From assembly GCA_030867875.1 (NCBI GenBank), contig JAOWCC010001501.1, positions 31,268,792 through 31,332,791 on the forward strand: a DNA stretch of 64,000 nt, read 5' to 3'. This DNA comes from Actinernus sp. WN-2022. Its lineage: Eukaryota > Cnidaria > Anthozoa > Actiniaria > Actinernidae. Each line of letters begins with the position of its first letter. The first letter of the stretch is position 1. The position numbers and the translations under genes are program-made. Below are positions 28,656 to 41,900 of the stretch, piece by piece. The notes under the pieces were generated by a model, which was given only the letters and a program-made list of their open reading frames with translations, was not told the origin of the DNA and did no database searches.

Positions 28656-28984
28656 GATCCTCTGAAACACTTTACTAAGGTACCATAATATGTAGGAGCT
28701 ATCGATCTGTAGTGATTTTGCGGGATGAAATTGAACATGTCTCAAGTTACATTTTTTTGTTTCAGTTGTTTGCTCAAAAGAAATGCAGCTTTGAGGAGAT
28801 TACTGGTTAAAAAAAACTGAATTAATAGCAGGCATAAGAGTAAGGGATCGTTTGGTGGATAGTAAAGGGGGGCTGAGGAGGCGGCTGTATTTCAGGCTAA
28901 TAAAGTTTTAAACATCTGTAATTCACTGAGTGACTTCATGAAGACATATTTTTATGCGTTATGCGGAAACTGCGTGTAGCTTCT

Positions 28985-29150
28985 AGCGTTTCTGCTGTCA
29001 ATGTTTGTCTTTTTGTCGCGTTCGTTTCTCCTAAACTATTTTCCAAATGCCACCAATGTTTTTCTTTAGCATATTAAGGATCTGTGTTCTGTTGTGCGCG
29101 AAAATAAGAACATTTGGTTAAGGATTTCATTTCGAAAAAGTTGGAATACT
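28985..29150 (+). repeat. Direct repeat, first copy (second at 30850-31015)
   Basis: GTCAATGTTTGTCTTTTTGT, AAATGCCACCAATGTTTTTC and AAGGATTTCATTTCGAAAAA recur with small changes about 1.87 kb downstream. The family is unknown. Confidence 0.75.
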
Positions 29151-31119
29151 AACCGATACTTACGTTGGCAATAGCAAAATGTCAAAGTTTCAAATTTGAG
29201 CGTACTTTACGGTTACTGGTACCTTCAAAGCGAAAAAGATGGTGAATTTTTTTCCCGCACAGAAATGTAGTTTTAGTAGCAGTGTTTAATATACTAAAAA
29301 ATCCGGTCAAAAAAAATTTATATTGACGGAGAAATACCAAAAGGAAGTTTTTAACCGGAAGTAAAATGTTCTGTTTGATTGACAGCAGATCAATTAACAC
29401 ATGACAAGTGCTCACTCGCCCGTATCGAAAGTGTATGAAATGAATTTATGCGCTAGCTTCCCCATACCAATGTTTACGTTTATTGAGAAACGTTTTTCCA
29501 CACACGATTCCGTAATTCCATCGGTTGTTCGCCTTATGTCTTCCAAAAAGCAAGCAGGATACCCTTAGCTTGGAAAACAAAGAAAAATGAAAATCAAAAC
29601 AAGGCCAAACAACGCATACGACTTCGAGCCAAATCAGAAGTCCTCGCAAAACTCGACAAGGGTTCGTATTTTCACTTGTGTGCCGAGTGATCCACATCTG
29701 AACATAAAGAAGAATTGATAGGAGCCAGCCGAGAGAATATTTTATGGAAACGTAAGTCTGAAGTTCACCTTTTTGTCTTTTTTTTTTCAAGTCAAAAAGC
29801 CGGCTATAGATACGGCGCGTAGCTTTGATCGGAAATCAACATACAATATTCATCTCGGCAAAAAAAAATTTCTCTAATTCCTAGATTACAATACCACTGG
29901 AACCCACATATTAAAATAAGAGACAACAAGGAGAACTATGGCTTGTAATTATATTTACATATTGAAACTCTACCTTTAGTTTTTCCCGCGGAATTTTGGG
30001 AGACTCCAGGAGGTTGCTTCTGATTGGAGAATGGGTGTCGAGTCCGGAAAGCCGCTCTAAGTAGGTGTGAATCAGTTGCTGGACTTCTAATGCCGATTTC
30101 TCGGCTACAATTTTTCAACGTTTCTGCAGTCTTCAAGTGAATTGATTGCATATAAGAATTTACCGGTAATTTTTTAAATTTCGTCCAGTGATTCTACAAT
30201 AACTAATCTCTGAAAGCGTGTGTGCTTTTTTTCGATTTGTTTTTAGTTTTAAAGATATCGGTCCAAGCGTGATGGCTTGGCAAAAATAATCAATGACTCG
30301 ACTTTAAACTGCAATAATTTCACATAGAAAATAGATATCAAAAATCGCACACACGCTTTTTGGAGATCAATGCCCGCTTAACTTGACACAAGTGTAATTA
30401 CTTCGTAAGTATAAAAACCCGACGCTGGTAATTCGCGTTTATAAACGTCTTCGACATCGGGTTAAAGTGACTGTAGTTTTAAATATAGAGTAATTCCGTA
30501 TAAAATAACCTTTTACTGGTATTCTTCAGTTATCAACCTTTCCATTGATATATAGGTTCCCATATTTTGTTCGCCAAGCGCCCGCGTAAACGCATTTTTG
30601 TGGAAATCACTTTTGAAGGTATCCAGTAACCTTACGCAAAGGTTCTAGCGGTTTCTTCAGTATACTGGTCGATTCGGTCTATCGGCTCTCGCGCAATGGA
30701 TAATCACTTTTAGAGCTTATCCTGTATGAGAATTTTTCACAAGACTCTCTTTTGTGAATTACTGGGGTTATTTCGGTTTCAGAAGTTATATTCTAGAAAA
30801 TTTCGTTCAGTTTTCAGAGCATAGTTGGAGCTGCCTTCGTTCAGCCTCGTTTCCGTGCCGTCAATGTTTGTCTTTTTGTCGCGTTGGTTTCTCCGAAACT
30901 GTTCGTCTAAATGCCACCAATTTTTTTCTTTGGTATGATCAGGATCTGTGTTACGTCGTGTGTGAAAATAAGAATATTTGATAAAGGATTTCGTTTTGAA
31001 AAAGTAGGAAAACTGAATGGTATCGATGTGTGCAATATCAAAATATGAAAGTTTCGAATTTTAGCGTATAAATTTATGCAAACCGTAGATGTTTCTAGAA
31101 CTTTCCTAAGTTCGACCAA

Positions 31120-31615
31120 TCGGCTAATCACTTTTATTAGAGCTTGAAACGTATGAGTATTGTTCACAAGGCTATCCTGACTCTCAGTTGCCTATGATAT
31201 TTGGTCAGGAGTTACATTCTAGGAGTTTTCGTTCACATGAGTCAGTTCTCAGACCATGGTGCATATATTTTTATGCACAATGCCGTAAAGTACGTGCAGT
31301 TTCTAGAGCAAATCGTTCCAGTAGATGACTCGTGAAATAAGGCCTAAATCGACAAGAACTACCCGCAAATCGTTTCGTTCTATCCGTTCAGCTTGTCAGA
31401 AATTGAAATCGGACGTAATCCGGCAAAGTTATAGCCAAAACACTGTCAAACTCAGAAAAAATCATCGGTGGTAACGTACCTCAGTTAAAAATCTATGCAC
31501 CATGCTCTCAAAACTGAACGAAATCTCGTTAAATGTAACTCCTGAAACCCAAATATCCCGAGCAATTGAAAGAATATAGCCTTGTGAACAATTCTCATAC
31601 GTTTCAGGCTATGAA
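31120..31615. repeat. Inverted repeat with arms of about 140 bp
   Basis: GAAACGTATGAG.ATTGTTCACAAGGCTAT, AGGAGTTACATT and CATGGTGCATA on the left (31146-31270) are mirrored on the right (31485-31615). A third diverged direct copy lies at about 30700-30830. Confidence 0.7.
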
Positions 31616-31918
31616 AGTTCGTATCCACTGCATATAAGGGCAGATATGAAACTTTTCAGCTGCAGCATACAAAGTAAATCAGTATCTAATAAATATATTG
31701 TATCCATCAAATGTACGCAATGATTTTTTTACTGTGTACGCGTTTTGTAGATAAAAGAACCTTACACGTCTAAACCTTTAATTTGACAATCATACGCTTA
31801 TTCGACTAAAAATGTAAAAAGTTGGTCCGCGGTCCACCCGTTCTGCAAGTGTCCGCCGGTCTGTGTCCTCGTTCTATCCACACCCTTTCCTGCCGCACAT
31901 GGTTCGTAAAATTCGCTC

Positions 31919-32063
31919 GGATCCTGGCTCGGATCCTGGCTCGGATCCTGGCTCGGATCCTGGCTCGGATCCTGGCTCGGATCCTGGCTCGGATCCTGGC
32001 TCGGATCCTGGCTCGGATCCTGGCTCGGATCCTGGCTCGGATCCTGGCTCGGATTCCTGGCTC
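31919..32063 (-). repeat. 12-bp minisatellite, 11 perfect copies, inverted
   Basis: GGATCCTGGCTC is repeated 11 times perfectly (31919-32050), followed by one imperfect copy. It is the reverse complement of the unit at 28452-28655. The right flank (32066-32190) is an inverted CGCTTGCG-type MITE. Degenerate units trail at 32230-32290. Confidence 0.97.
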
Positions 32064-32503
32064 GGCATTTAGGTAGACTCTTTTTCCCTCCTCCCTCCCC
32101 TCCATTTTTTGCGCTCGCCCTATTCTCGCGCGGCCAAAAAAGCGGGGGAAAAAACACAGAAACGCTTGCTACGCAGGCTAGAAGTTTTTTTTTAAATAGC
32201 TGTATACAGCGATATAAACGGTCATAATTTCCGAGGCTAGGATTCCGAGCTAGAATTCCGAGCCAGGTTTCGAGCAAGGATTTCAAGTCAGCCGATTTAG
32301 AATCCCCGACCGGTTCATGCAGAAATTGTTTGGACCTGACCTTTGATCATTGCCATGTTCCGACAGGAAAGAAGAATGAAGACGGCCATGAAAAGAGTGT
32401 TTATAGACCTTACCTCTACCAAGTATTTTTTCCTGCGCTACAAAAATGAGAAACGAAGCGATTGGATCAAAGTGAGTTATAAATGTTGTGCTACTTTAGC
32501 AGC

Positions 32504-32549
32504 TGATGCAAGGAGGAGCCCATATTTTAAAAATGGCTCCTGATGCAAG
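32504..32549. mobile_element. 28-bp relic with inverted ends and 9-bp target duplication
   Basis: TGATGCAAG occurs at 32504-32512 and 32541-32549, flanking 28 bp that begin GAGGAGCCCAT and end ATGGCTCC. The ends match the hAT-like family (CAGGAGCCCAT). It appears to be an extreme internal deletion or an imperfect excision. Confidence 0.55.
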
Positions 32550-32696
32550 TATACTAGTGTCCAGTCTCTACCCATTACAAAGGTGTAGCCGCTGCAGCAA
32601 CACGGCTGGTTCACCACTTCAGTGGCTGTACTGTCGATGTCAGTGTCAGATGTTTTGTAACTAGAAGTTTATAGATACTAAACACTTGTTTTAAAT

Positions 32697-32955
32697 ATGA
32701 CTTATACGGATCAGGGCAATTCTAATACTGTGGAATATCCATCGGAGTTCACACAAAGTGTTCAAGAAGCGACAAATGGATTGGGAAATCAGCAAGCTGA
32801 ACTGGCAGTGGACAGCGACTTCAACTTCTGGGAAGTGAATAATTATAAAAGGACCGTGAGACGAGTGGATGATGGGGCGAAACTCTGTGAGGACTTCATG
32901 AAGATGGTCAGCGAAAGAGCTGAGATCGAAGCTCAGTACTCTAGCAGATTACAAG
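32697..32955 (+). CDS. PACSIN: PACSIN exon with start codon
   Basis: The first 40 residues are variable and polar. The F-BAR then begins at DFNFWEVNNYKRTVRRVDDG. The exon ends SSRLQ plus one base before GTGAAA. Confidence 0.88.
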
Positions 32956-35900
32956 GTGAAAATGTAGTTAAATTGGAGTGCAATTCGTAACTTATAAATA
33001 TGTTTATTTCATATTTGTTACTGTTTTTGTGTTGTTAGGTTACGGGGGTATGCTACCGTCATTTTGTAGCAGCTAATTAATTACTGTCACTATGTTAAGT
33101 AAATATTGCACCCTACTGTGGACCATAACACACATATTAATGAATATAAACCGCTGGATTGGGATGTGTTGTTGGATAGTTTACTCAACCCATATGTACA
33201 TGTATATTATATAACTTTCATTACACTCATGTGCATGTACATGTAGCAATATTAAAATGACCTACCGTCTAGAAATATTTAGCAAATTTCCTCTGGTTTT
33301 CCGTGGTGTGGACTCTTATTTACCACGATTTACGTCATCACATGGTCAAAATTTGTTGTGGACTCACTTGGCTCCGCCTCTTGAGTCCACAACAAATTTT
33401 GACCATGTGATGACGTAAATCGTGGTAAATAAGAGTCCACACCACGGAAAACCAGAGGAAATTTGTTTTTTACAACAATATTAGAAAACGTACAAGGAAG
33501 TTTCGTTACAAAGCGTGACAGCTTTGAAAGCCAGCCAGCGTTGTCTATAACTTTCTCGCGTCAGCACCGTTGTCTGGACTCTCATTTACCACCGTACTTC
33601 AACCAATCAGATCGCGAGATTACCGGCAGTTGTGGTAAAAACATAATTTGTATGCGTTAATCTGTTCAATAATTTAATCCTCTGTTAATAATTTACACGA
33701 ACATGCTCCATTTTGACTTGGGCGAAAACAAATAAATTGTTAAATATTTTTTTATGTAAACTGATGAGAAGACCCTGGGCTAGTGTTTTACCAAGTATAA
33801 AGCTTCATCTGATTGGACAAAATGGTAATGTTTCATATTATACCAGCTCTATCAATTCCAAACCTGCCCATACTCAAATGCCCACCTCCAGGACAGAAAC
33901 TCAGTCAAATGCCCCATGTACATGTACATGTATGCCCGGGGGGGGGGGGATGAGAAAGTTTGGAATTGATAGAGCCATTACGGATCACTGGATTCTATGA
34001 GGGCTTCAAAATCCTTGTAGTAGTAGTATAAGTAGTATACAATGTAGCTTTATTTAAGCACGCTAGCCCTGTCAACAGCAGCTGATTTACACAAGGGGCG
34101 TGACAGAAATATAAAATTTACAAAATATAAAAATATATTATGAATATACTGATAAAAATAAAATGTTTGAATATTACGTAATAATGATTAAATATTTTTA
34201 TAGCTGGTATTTTTGAGCGGCAATTTTAGTCTTGAAAGAAGGGAATGAGTTGGAGTCCCTAATTTCATTATGGAGCGAGTTCCATATTTTAGCCCCACTG
34301 TACGAGAAACTCTTTTTCATGCTTTCGGTTTTGGGTAAAGGTAACTGCAGTGAGGAATTGGAGCCCCTAAGATTGTATTCCGTGACCTCAGATTTCTGTT
34401 TAAACAGATCTATAAGACAAATTGGGGCTTGACCATTTATGACTTTGTACATTTGTTTCGCCTTATTTTTGTGACATACATGTATGCTCTTAAGGCCCAT
34501 AGAATCCAGTGATGAGTAAATTTATAATATGAACCAGCTTACATGTAATATAATAATATATTAATTAATTATAACATGCAGGTATGTTTTATGTACATGT
34601 ACATGTATACCTAAGTATTTTTTCTGTTGTTTGTAAATTATTAAGTCAGTATTTGTTTTCAACTATTGTGTTACTATTAAGTTATCCCGCTCATACAGTG
34701 TATATTATTATAATTATTCTTGGCGCCTGGAGAGTTCAACAAGTGACTCAGCAGTGTGGTTGCATGGCTATATAAGGGAGATAACTTTGAAGTCTACAGG
34801 GCTTTCAATAACTTTGTGAGTAGGCAACCATGAAAGAAAAGTACTTGTCTGTATTTGCTTTATTTCAATAGCTTTATCAGCAGTGACAGACAGTAGGCGG
34901 CTGTACGATGATGAGTAGCCACTGGTGCTCTGGTGGGAGCTGGGTTAATATTCTATTGAAAGCCCTGAGTCTAAAGGTTCTGAGAAAATTGTTCAAATCC
35001 TGCTGGAGGCAGGTTTTTTCTTTCTATGTCACTTAATTCACTTCAAATTGAAGGGGTCCATGCAAGAACAGCATTTATAAGTGACTTCTGATCAAATTCC
35101 AAATTCTTCTTGATATTCTTTATTTTCTAAGGGAGAATTTATAGAACTTGATCAAAAGTCACTTAATGCTGTTCTTGCATGGACCCCTTCATTTGAAGGA
35201 CGGTGTGCAAAAAGGTTGTAAGTGTCTCCTGATTACATTCTAAATTCTCCTTCAATTTCTTTGTTTTCTAAGGGAGAATTTAGAGCAATGATCAAGAGTC
35301 AATATGCCCTTTTTGTATACAGCACTTCCGTCAATAATATATTGTTGACATGTTAGTTTCCAAGTTATTATGTAATATTGTCCCCAGTTATTATGGCAGG
35401 ACTTATAAAGTTTAAATTGTATTTAATTTCATATAAATTAAATTACATCGAAGGTTGGTCCAAGAAATGGTATGACTTGATATCGAAAGGACCAGAGTAT
35501 GGTACATGCAAAACTTCATGGCTGAACATTCCAAAGGAGGCAGAAGAACTAGCACAAATACACATTGAGGTACAGGGGAAGATCCTGAGTCAAGTGTATG
35601 AGAGCATAGTTGCATGGAAGGTTGCAAACTACCACAAATCACTGCTTAACTGGAAGGAGACTAAGAATGCAGAGGAAGGATTTAGTAAAGCGCAAAAACC
35701 CTGGACTAAGAAATATGATGAAGGTATTAGCTAGCCAGCCTTTTGTAAACTGATAACTGAAAGGACTGGGACCGAGTATGTATTAAAATTGAATAGCCCA
35801 CTTCCAAGGCTCCCCAGGTTGAGAATCTTGACAAGATCTTGTAAGATCTTGTAAGATCTTGTAAGATCTTGTAAGATCTTGTAAGATCTTGGTAAGATCT

Positions 35901-38900
35901 TAGGAAGATCATAATCTTGGCAAGATCTTGGCAAGATCTTGGTAAGATCTTGGTAAGATTCTGAACCTGGGTCTGCATGTGCATAATGCTCAGTCATTCA
36001 TGACAAGACTACAGCAGTGTCACAAATGACAGCATTGAGCCTCATATTGATTCCTTTGTATGTAGGAAGTGAGGCATATCTCCAAAATGGGCTATTGAAT
36101 TAAAATATATATGTAAATGAAATGGACCCCACCACATGAAAGATCACATTGAAATTTAGTATGTTTACCAAGTTTCAAGATATTTGAGTAAATAAGAACT
36201 GCATGGATAGCAAGCTTTTGAAAATCACAAAAATAAGAGCCTGCTCAGTAATATCAATTGGGGGGACTGAGCCATCCCCTCACACCATTCTTTGCAAGTC
36301 AGGTCAGACTTATTTCTGTGATATTTGAAAGCTACCAGATGTGCCCAATCTCAGTGAACACACTAATTTTGATGTGATCTTTCTGGCATGATGCACATGC
36401 ACAATGCATGTGTGATTTGCCAGTGTCCCTAATTTAGATTTGTGGTGGGATTAATTTTTTTATTCAAATAAATTAACATAAGTCCGTGAGTCATCTTTTT
36501 TTGCAACCACTATAACGAAAAAGATGGCAGCTTTCCATTTGATCACAATCCCTTCTTGAACCTAAAACAGTCCAAATAACACACTGAAATCCTGTATTAT
36601 TTTAAATTACAACGTAAAAAATTGGCAACACCACATCTCTATAGCGATTTTATAATGGCTTTAAAGATTTTTGCATGCACAGGATTGTGGGTAAAAACAC
36701 AAAGCCACCATCAATAGAAGCCAGTGGGGGTTGTAAACACTGGCCATGGTTCACGTACAGCCCCTGTCAAAAGTTTTTCAGCCGTATGCAGTACCAAATG
36801 TGGTTTGGTAAAACGAATATTCCACAACCACATGTGCTAATTTTCGTTCGGTGAACTCTATACATTTTAACACCGAATTTGTTTTAGCGAAGATGGTAGA
36901 GTCATCGATTTCGTTTTACTGAAAGTGATAGAGTCACTGATGTCGTTTTAATTAAAGTGGTAGAGTCAACAATTTCATTTCACCGATAGTGGTAGAATCA
37001 CCGAATTCGCTTCAGCAAACATTGCAGGTTGAGACAGTGTACAAGTTGTTACTTAGTTCACTGCTTGCGACAAGTGATTTTTCACGTTGTGAAAACTGTT
37101 AAAACCACAATTGCTGAAGTTCAGATTTGGATATATTTAATACTGTAAGTTTGTTAATACGATATTGTTGTTTCTTAAAACAATATCTTGTTTTGCCTTT
37201 CTTAATAAACAATATATTGAACAAAAAGCTCCCACTCCAAATTGTTACGGGTCAGCATCCTGGTGTGGACATCGAACATTTTTTTTGTTTGGATCGTAAT
37301 TTGTACCAAGTGTTATCTTGGTACAAATTTGTTACTTGGTACACATTTGCTATCATGGTTTATCTTTAAAACCATATATGCTCTACCAACTGAGCTTAAA
37401 CCAGTGAGTAAAGGTGAACATCAATAAAATTAATTCAAAAACTGTACATACATGTATATGTTGCCTTAATTGTGATCACATTCTAGGGGAGAATTTGGAA
37501 CTTGATCACAGTCATGTAGCTGTTCTTGTTGGATGCCTTCAGGGTTGATGTTGCTTGGGCTGTGCCTTGTACCAGCTGACAGTTTCAGAAATAACTCCTT
37601 GTCATTAAGTACATATTTGGTGCCATAGGACACATTATTAAATTACTGCATAATTACAACCTTATGAATGTTTTTTTGAATAAATGGATATGGATTATAG
37701 AAATAGGAAATTGACCTGGCATTGAGCAAATGAATAGTCTTAGCCAGAACTGTCAGGGCACCCATTCAATTATTTTCACTAATTGTCAATCTTTTTTCTG
37801 TTTTTACAAGACAAGGGTTTGTAATGAGTTTTTCTTTTTATTTCCTTTAAATACATACTTCTTATTAACAATGTGCGAGGTCCATACCATAAGTTATGGA
37901 CCTAGCTTTTCCCTTCTTCATGGTCCAAGTGCACCAAGCAAACAAGGTTAATAAGATGCAGGGAACGAGCCAGGCTGCGCCATTGCTCCATTCCTGCATT
38001 AAAAATACATTAATTTTGTCCCATGAAAAAATACAATTATAATGGTCAAATTGACCTCATCTGTCCTCTTCCAAAGGAAATTAAATGCCAGATCTCTCTC
38101 AAAAGGGCCAAATTGTCCTTTCTGGCTCAATCCCTGAAGATGTTTATCATATGAGCTGCTTCATTTTCTTTGAGATGGGAAGTGGGCAGAAGGTCCATAT
38201 GGAAAGTCATACTGGAACACAAATTTTCAAAATTACTTATAAATACTGTAATAAATAGAAGTTACATCTAATATTATGTTATTTGTAATTGCTGTAATGT
38301 GTGGCTTTGGAATATATATTTTATAATGATATAACAGTAATATTCATGTACTACATTTTACATGATACTAAATAAATATTGTACAAAGTTACATGTAGTT
38401 AACTAAAAGCCAAAATACATCAATGGGAATTCATCAATACCATGCATCAGTGAATGTAAAAACGGAATTCTTCCCATCAATTGTCTATTCCTGAGGATGT
38501 AACCTGGCAATTCCCAGTGTGGGTATATTAAAAAATTATGTTGATTTTTTTATTATATATATATTTAGTATAATTTCATCAGTGAATATAGAGATTCCCG
38601 TGCTCTGATTGGTCGAGAATTACGTCATATGTCGCTATATTCACCTCCAGAGCGGTGAATATAACATACAAGGCATTTACCAAAATGGCCGCTCGCCTAT
38701 TTACTGATGTTTCTCACGAAGAAATAAATAATATGAAAGAAAAAGCTTTTCCAAAACCCACTAAAGAAGCAACTAAATAAATATGGCTAACTTGAAGCTT
38801 ATTTTAATCCATAAGCCGTCACAAACAAAGTTTACTTACGAGTTTTTGGCCGGGGTTGAGTTTATTCGGTCCTCATGAATCACAACTGAAATAACGTCTA

Positions 38901-41900
38901 CTTAGAGCAATAAATAACACAACGAGACTTTGGAACTGTTCGACTTAAAAAGAGTGTACTTACTTGAGTTATTTTCTCCGTGGTTCTTGATAGAAAAACA
39001 ACAAGTTCTAGTTTTCATTCAGGAAGCCGGTTGCTGTTATGCTCTTCTCTCGCCGCTCTCGGTGTGTTTTCAAGTTTTATCCCATACCGAAATCATTTGT
39101 CTCTTGATTTACCATTGTCTTTGATTCTGTGATGGGTATAATCCACAAAACTACAAACCGTAGTTTGTAGTTTCCAACAAATTTGTCCTTTGAAGTGAAC
39201 TCATGAAAGCGGTTCCTTTCGATAAGTTTGCACTCGCCGTGGCAGATTTTCAGTCAGCCGAGTTTGCCCACTTCCACTCATTTTCGCTGCATTTCCTCTC
39301 TTTGTAACACGGTTCGAGGTATCAAAAGTGAGGACTGCTGCTTTAACTTGAATTCTAGTGTGCATTTGGACTGCTTTTCGGTATTTCTCTGTCTTTAGCA
39401 AATCCATTCTTGTAGTCCCTGCAAGTCTCGTGTCGAGTCGGTTTGTGCAGTGAACCGTAGCGGCATGTGATTATGCAAATGTGTCACAAAACTATCCTGT
39501 CACGCGCGCTTGTAAAACTTCATAAAAGGGTCGGAAGTCAGACTAATAATTTCTAGTTTTAATTTCTCTGATATTCACTGATGAAATTATACTAAAACAA
39601 TTATTCACTTCAGTCTCAGTGACTATTGGTGAATATTTACCTCGACTTCGTCTCGGTAAATATTCACCAATAGTCACTTCGACTTCAGTGAATAATTGTT
39701 AAATATATATATATATATTTTTTTTTTGGGGGGGGGATTTTCATATGTATAGCATATTTAATTACTTTCATTGATAAATATTCTATTTTATTTTAACTAC
39801 AGTCATGAAGTGTAAAAAATCCTACTATGGTGCATGTAGAGCTCACGATCTGGCAGAGAAATCATACAATGACAGCACAACTGAATCAAGTACACTCACA
39901 GAGGAACAGGTCAAGAAACTCAAAGACAAAGTGACCAAGTGTGAGAGAGACTTAACAACAACACAGGACAAGTACAAAGAGGCAGTTAGGGACATCACAA
40001 ACTACAACCCCAAGTACAAAGATGACATGTGCTTTGCATTTGACAAGCTGCAAATGTTTGAAGAGAGCAGGAAGAGATTCTTCAATCAAACTATGCAAAG
40101 CTACTGCCAAGTCGTTGCTGTACAACCATATTTTGAAAGGTAATTGAATTGCTTTTCTACTATTAATTATATATAATTCTAAAACAGCATCTTTCCCATG
40201 GAGATCACAAGCTCAATTCATTCCAGGGCTTGAAATCGGCACTTGCAAAATGCAAGTGGTTTTTTGAGTTTGCTAAATGTAGCTGAAAAAAAATCTACTG
40301 CTAAACTAATTGCTAGTAGTCAAGGGCATCCAACGAAGTTTTCGGTTAAAAAGCTGTTTGGGAGAGTAAGTTAGCCTAAAACTTTCGGATTTGAAAAAAA
40401 TTGTCCCTAGAAAATTGTTTTCTGAAATACTGGCTAGAAAATTTGTTTTCAATCCCTAGAAAATTATAGAAGAAATGGGAGACTAAAAGTTTCCCCTAAA
40501 ATATTTGTACATCCCAATTCATCTGATCAATAGAGTCAGAACGATCCAGAAAAAAAAACATTAGTTGGAATGAAAAGCGGCCACCTAAAGTTTTCGAGAA
40601 CACATTTTCATTTCCTAAGAAATTCTGACATCTAAAATCCGAAAGAATATTAGCAAATGGAGGTCACCTAAAATAATTGCCTAAAGGTAAAAAGAACCCC
40701 AAAAAAAATTGTACCTCCACAAAACTTTGCAACATGAAGTTACTTAAGAAAATTATTGTTTATGTTCCAGACTACTAAAAAATTCGTAGGCCGGGAATAT
40801 TTTGCCATAGTATTTTCGGTTGATGCGATTTCCACCTAGAAAATCCGAACAGCTAATAGCTTTCCGAGAATACGTCAAAAGACATAGTAGGCGCCTTAAA
40901 ATGGCTAGATGAGCTGCATACAACTGGTTTCAAACGAATTTCAAAAAGTACTCATTGGGTGCCCTTGAGTAGTGGCTGTGCTTGTTTAAATGTTTAAGTC
41001 AAAAAAAATACTAGCAAATATTTGCCAGTGGACAAAACCCTGCATTCATTAACAAAGTATTTAATATCAGCATGTGACTGTTGCCTGCAATTAAGGCCTT
41101 ACCATAACATGCATTAAATTTTCTGTTAGGTTACTCTGGTCAAATGAAAGCTGGGTAATGTTAAGTCTTTTTGAATATTTTGATGTAGTGTCAGGTTAAA
41201 ATCCCTTTAAAAGTACAATAATTACCATTCTATAAATTTGAATAGAATAATTATTATATGAAATCAATTATATATTAGACACGTAATAATGATGTCAGTA
41301 CTATATTATTGTAATTACGTACATTGTATTGTGGACAGGTCATTTTTAAAAAATTGTTAAAGGGGCCGTGCCGTCTCACCCACAGTGCTTAGCGTGCTTT
41401 TGTTATTGTTTATATCTGGGACTTTGATCCCTTGTTCACGGCAGGAACCTCACGAACTAAGCGTATTCTTTATGTTGGTGACATGATAATTTTGATTTGA
41501 ACATGGATGACCTTGATGAAACTAATAGTACCTTACAAGTTGAATGTGAAGCCAACAAAGTGTTATACAGCAGTACTTGGCTGTACTATAACATTTACCG
41601 CTCACCTGTCGCTGCTATAAACAGAGAACACTCTCTCCGAGTAATACTAATAATTATGAAAGCGAGAGGTTTCTCTCCTCGGTTTTGTTTTTACTTGCAG
41701 ACAGAGAGAGAAAGAGAGAGATCTGCTAGCAGGCAATCTCGTTGCTGGCAGTAGCAGAGAACCAGTTCAAGAGAGAACAGTGAACGAATTACAGTTACGT
41801 TTCAATGGGAAATTATTATCACGGCGGATCTGTTGTCAAATTTCGTGCGAGTATAAACTTTGATCGATCCGGTGAATCCGAAAATCTCGGCGAAAGACCT

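Noticed and set aside
28364..28745. Long ORFs made of ARIR, GSDP or SWLG repeats
   Set aside because: They are translations of a stop-free 12-bp minisatellite and appear in several frames on both strands.
31798..32286. Repetitive ORFs (QDPS, ARIR, PGSE) at the second 12-bp array
   Set aside because: Same cause as above; no conserved domain outside the repeat.
32357..32480. Possible upstream coding exon (GAAAGAAGAATGAAGACGGC... before GTGAGT)
   Set aside because: Open in two frames and flanked by AG and GT, but no similarity to PACSIN or another family; may be 5' UTR or chance.
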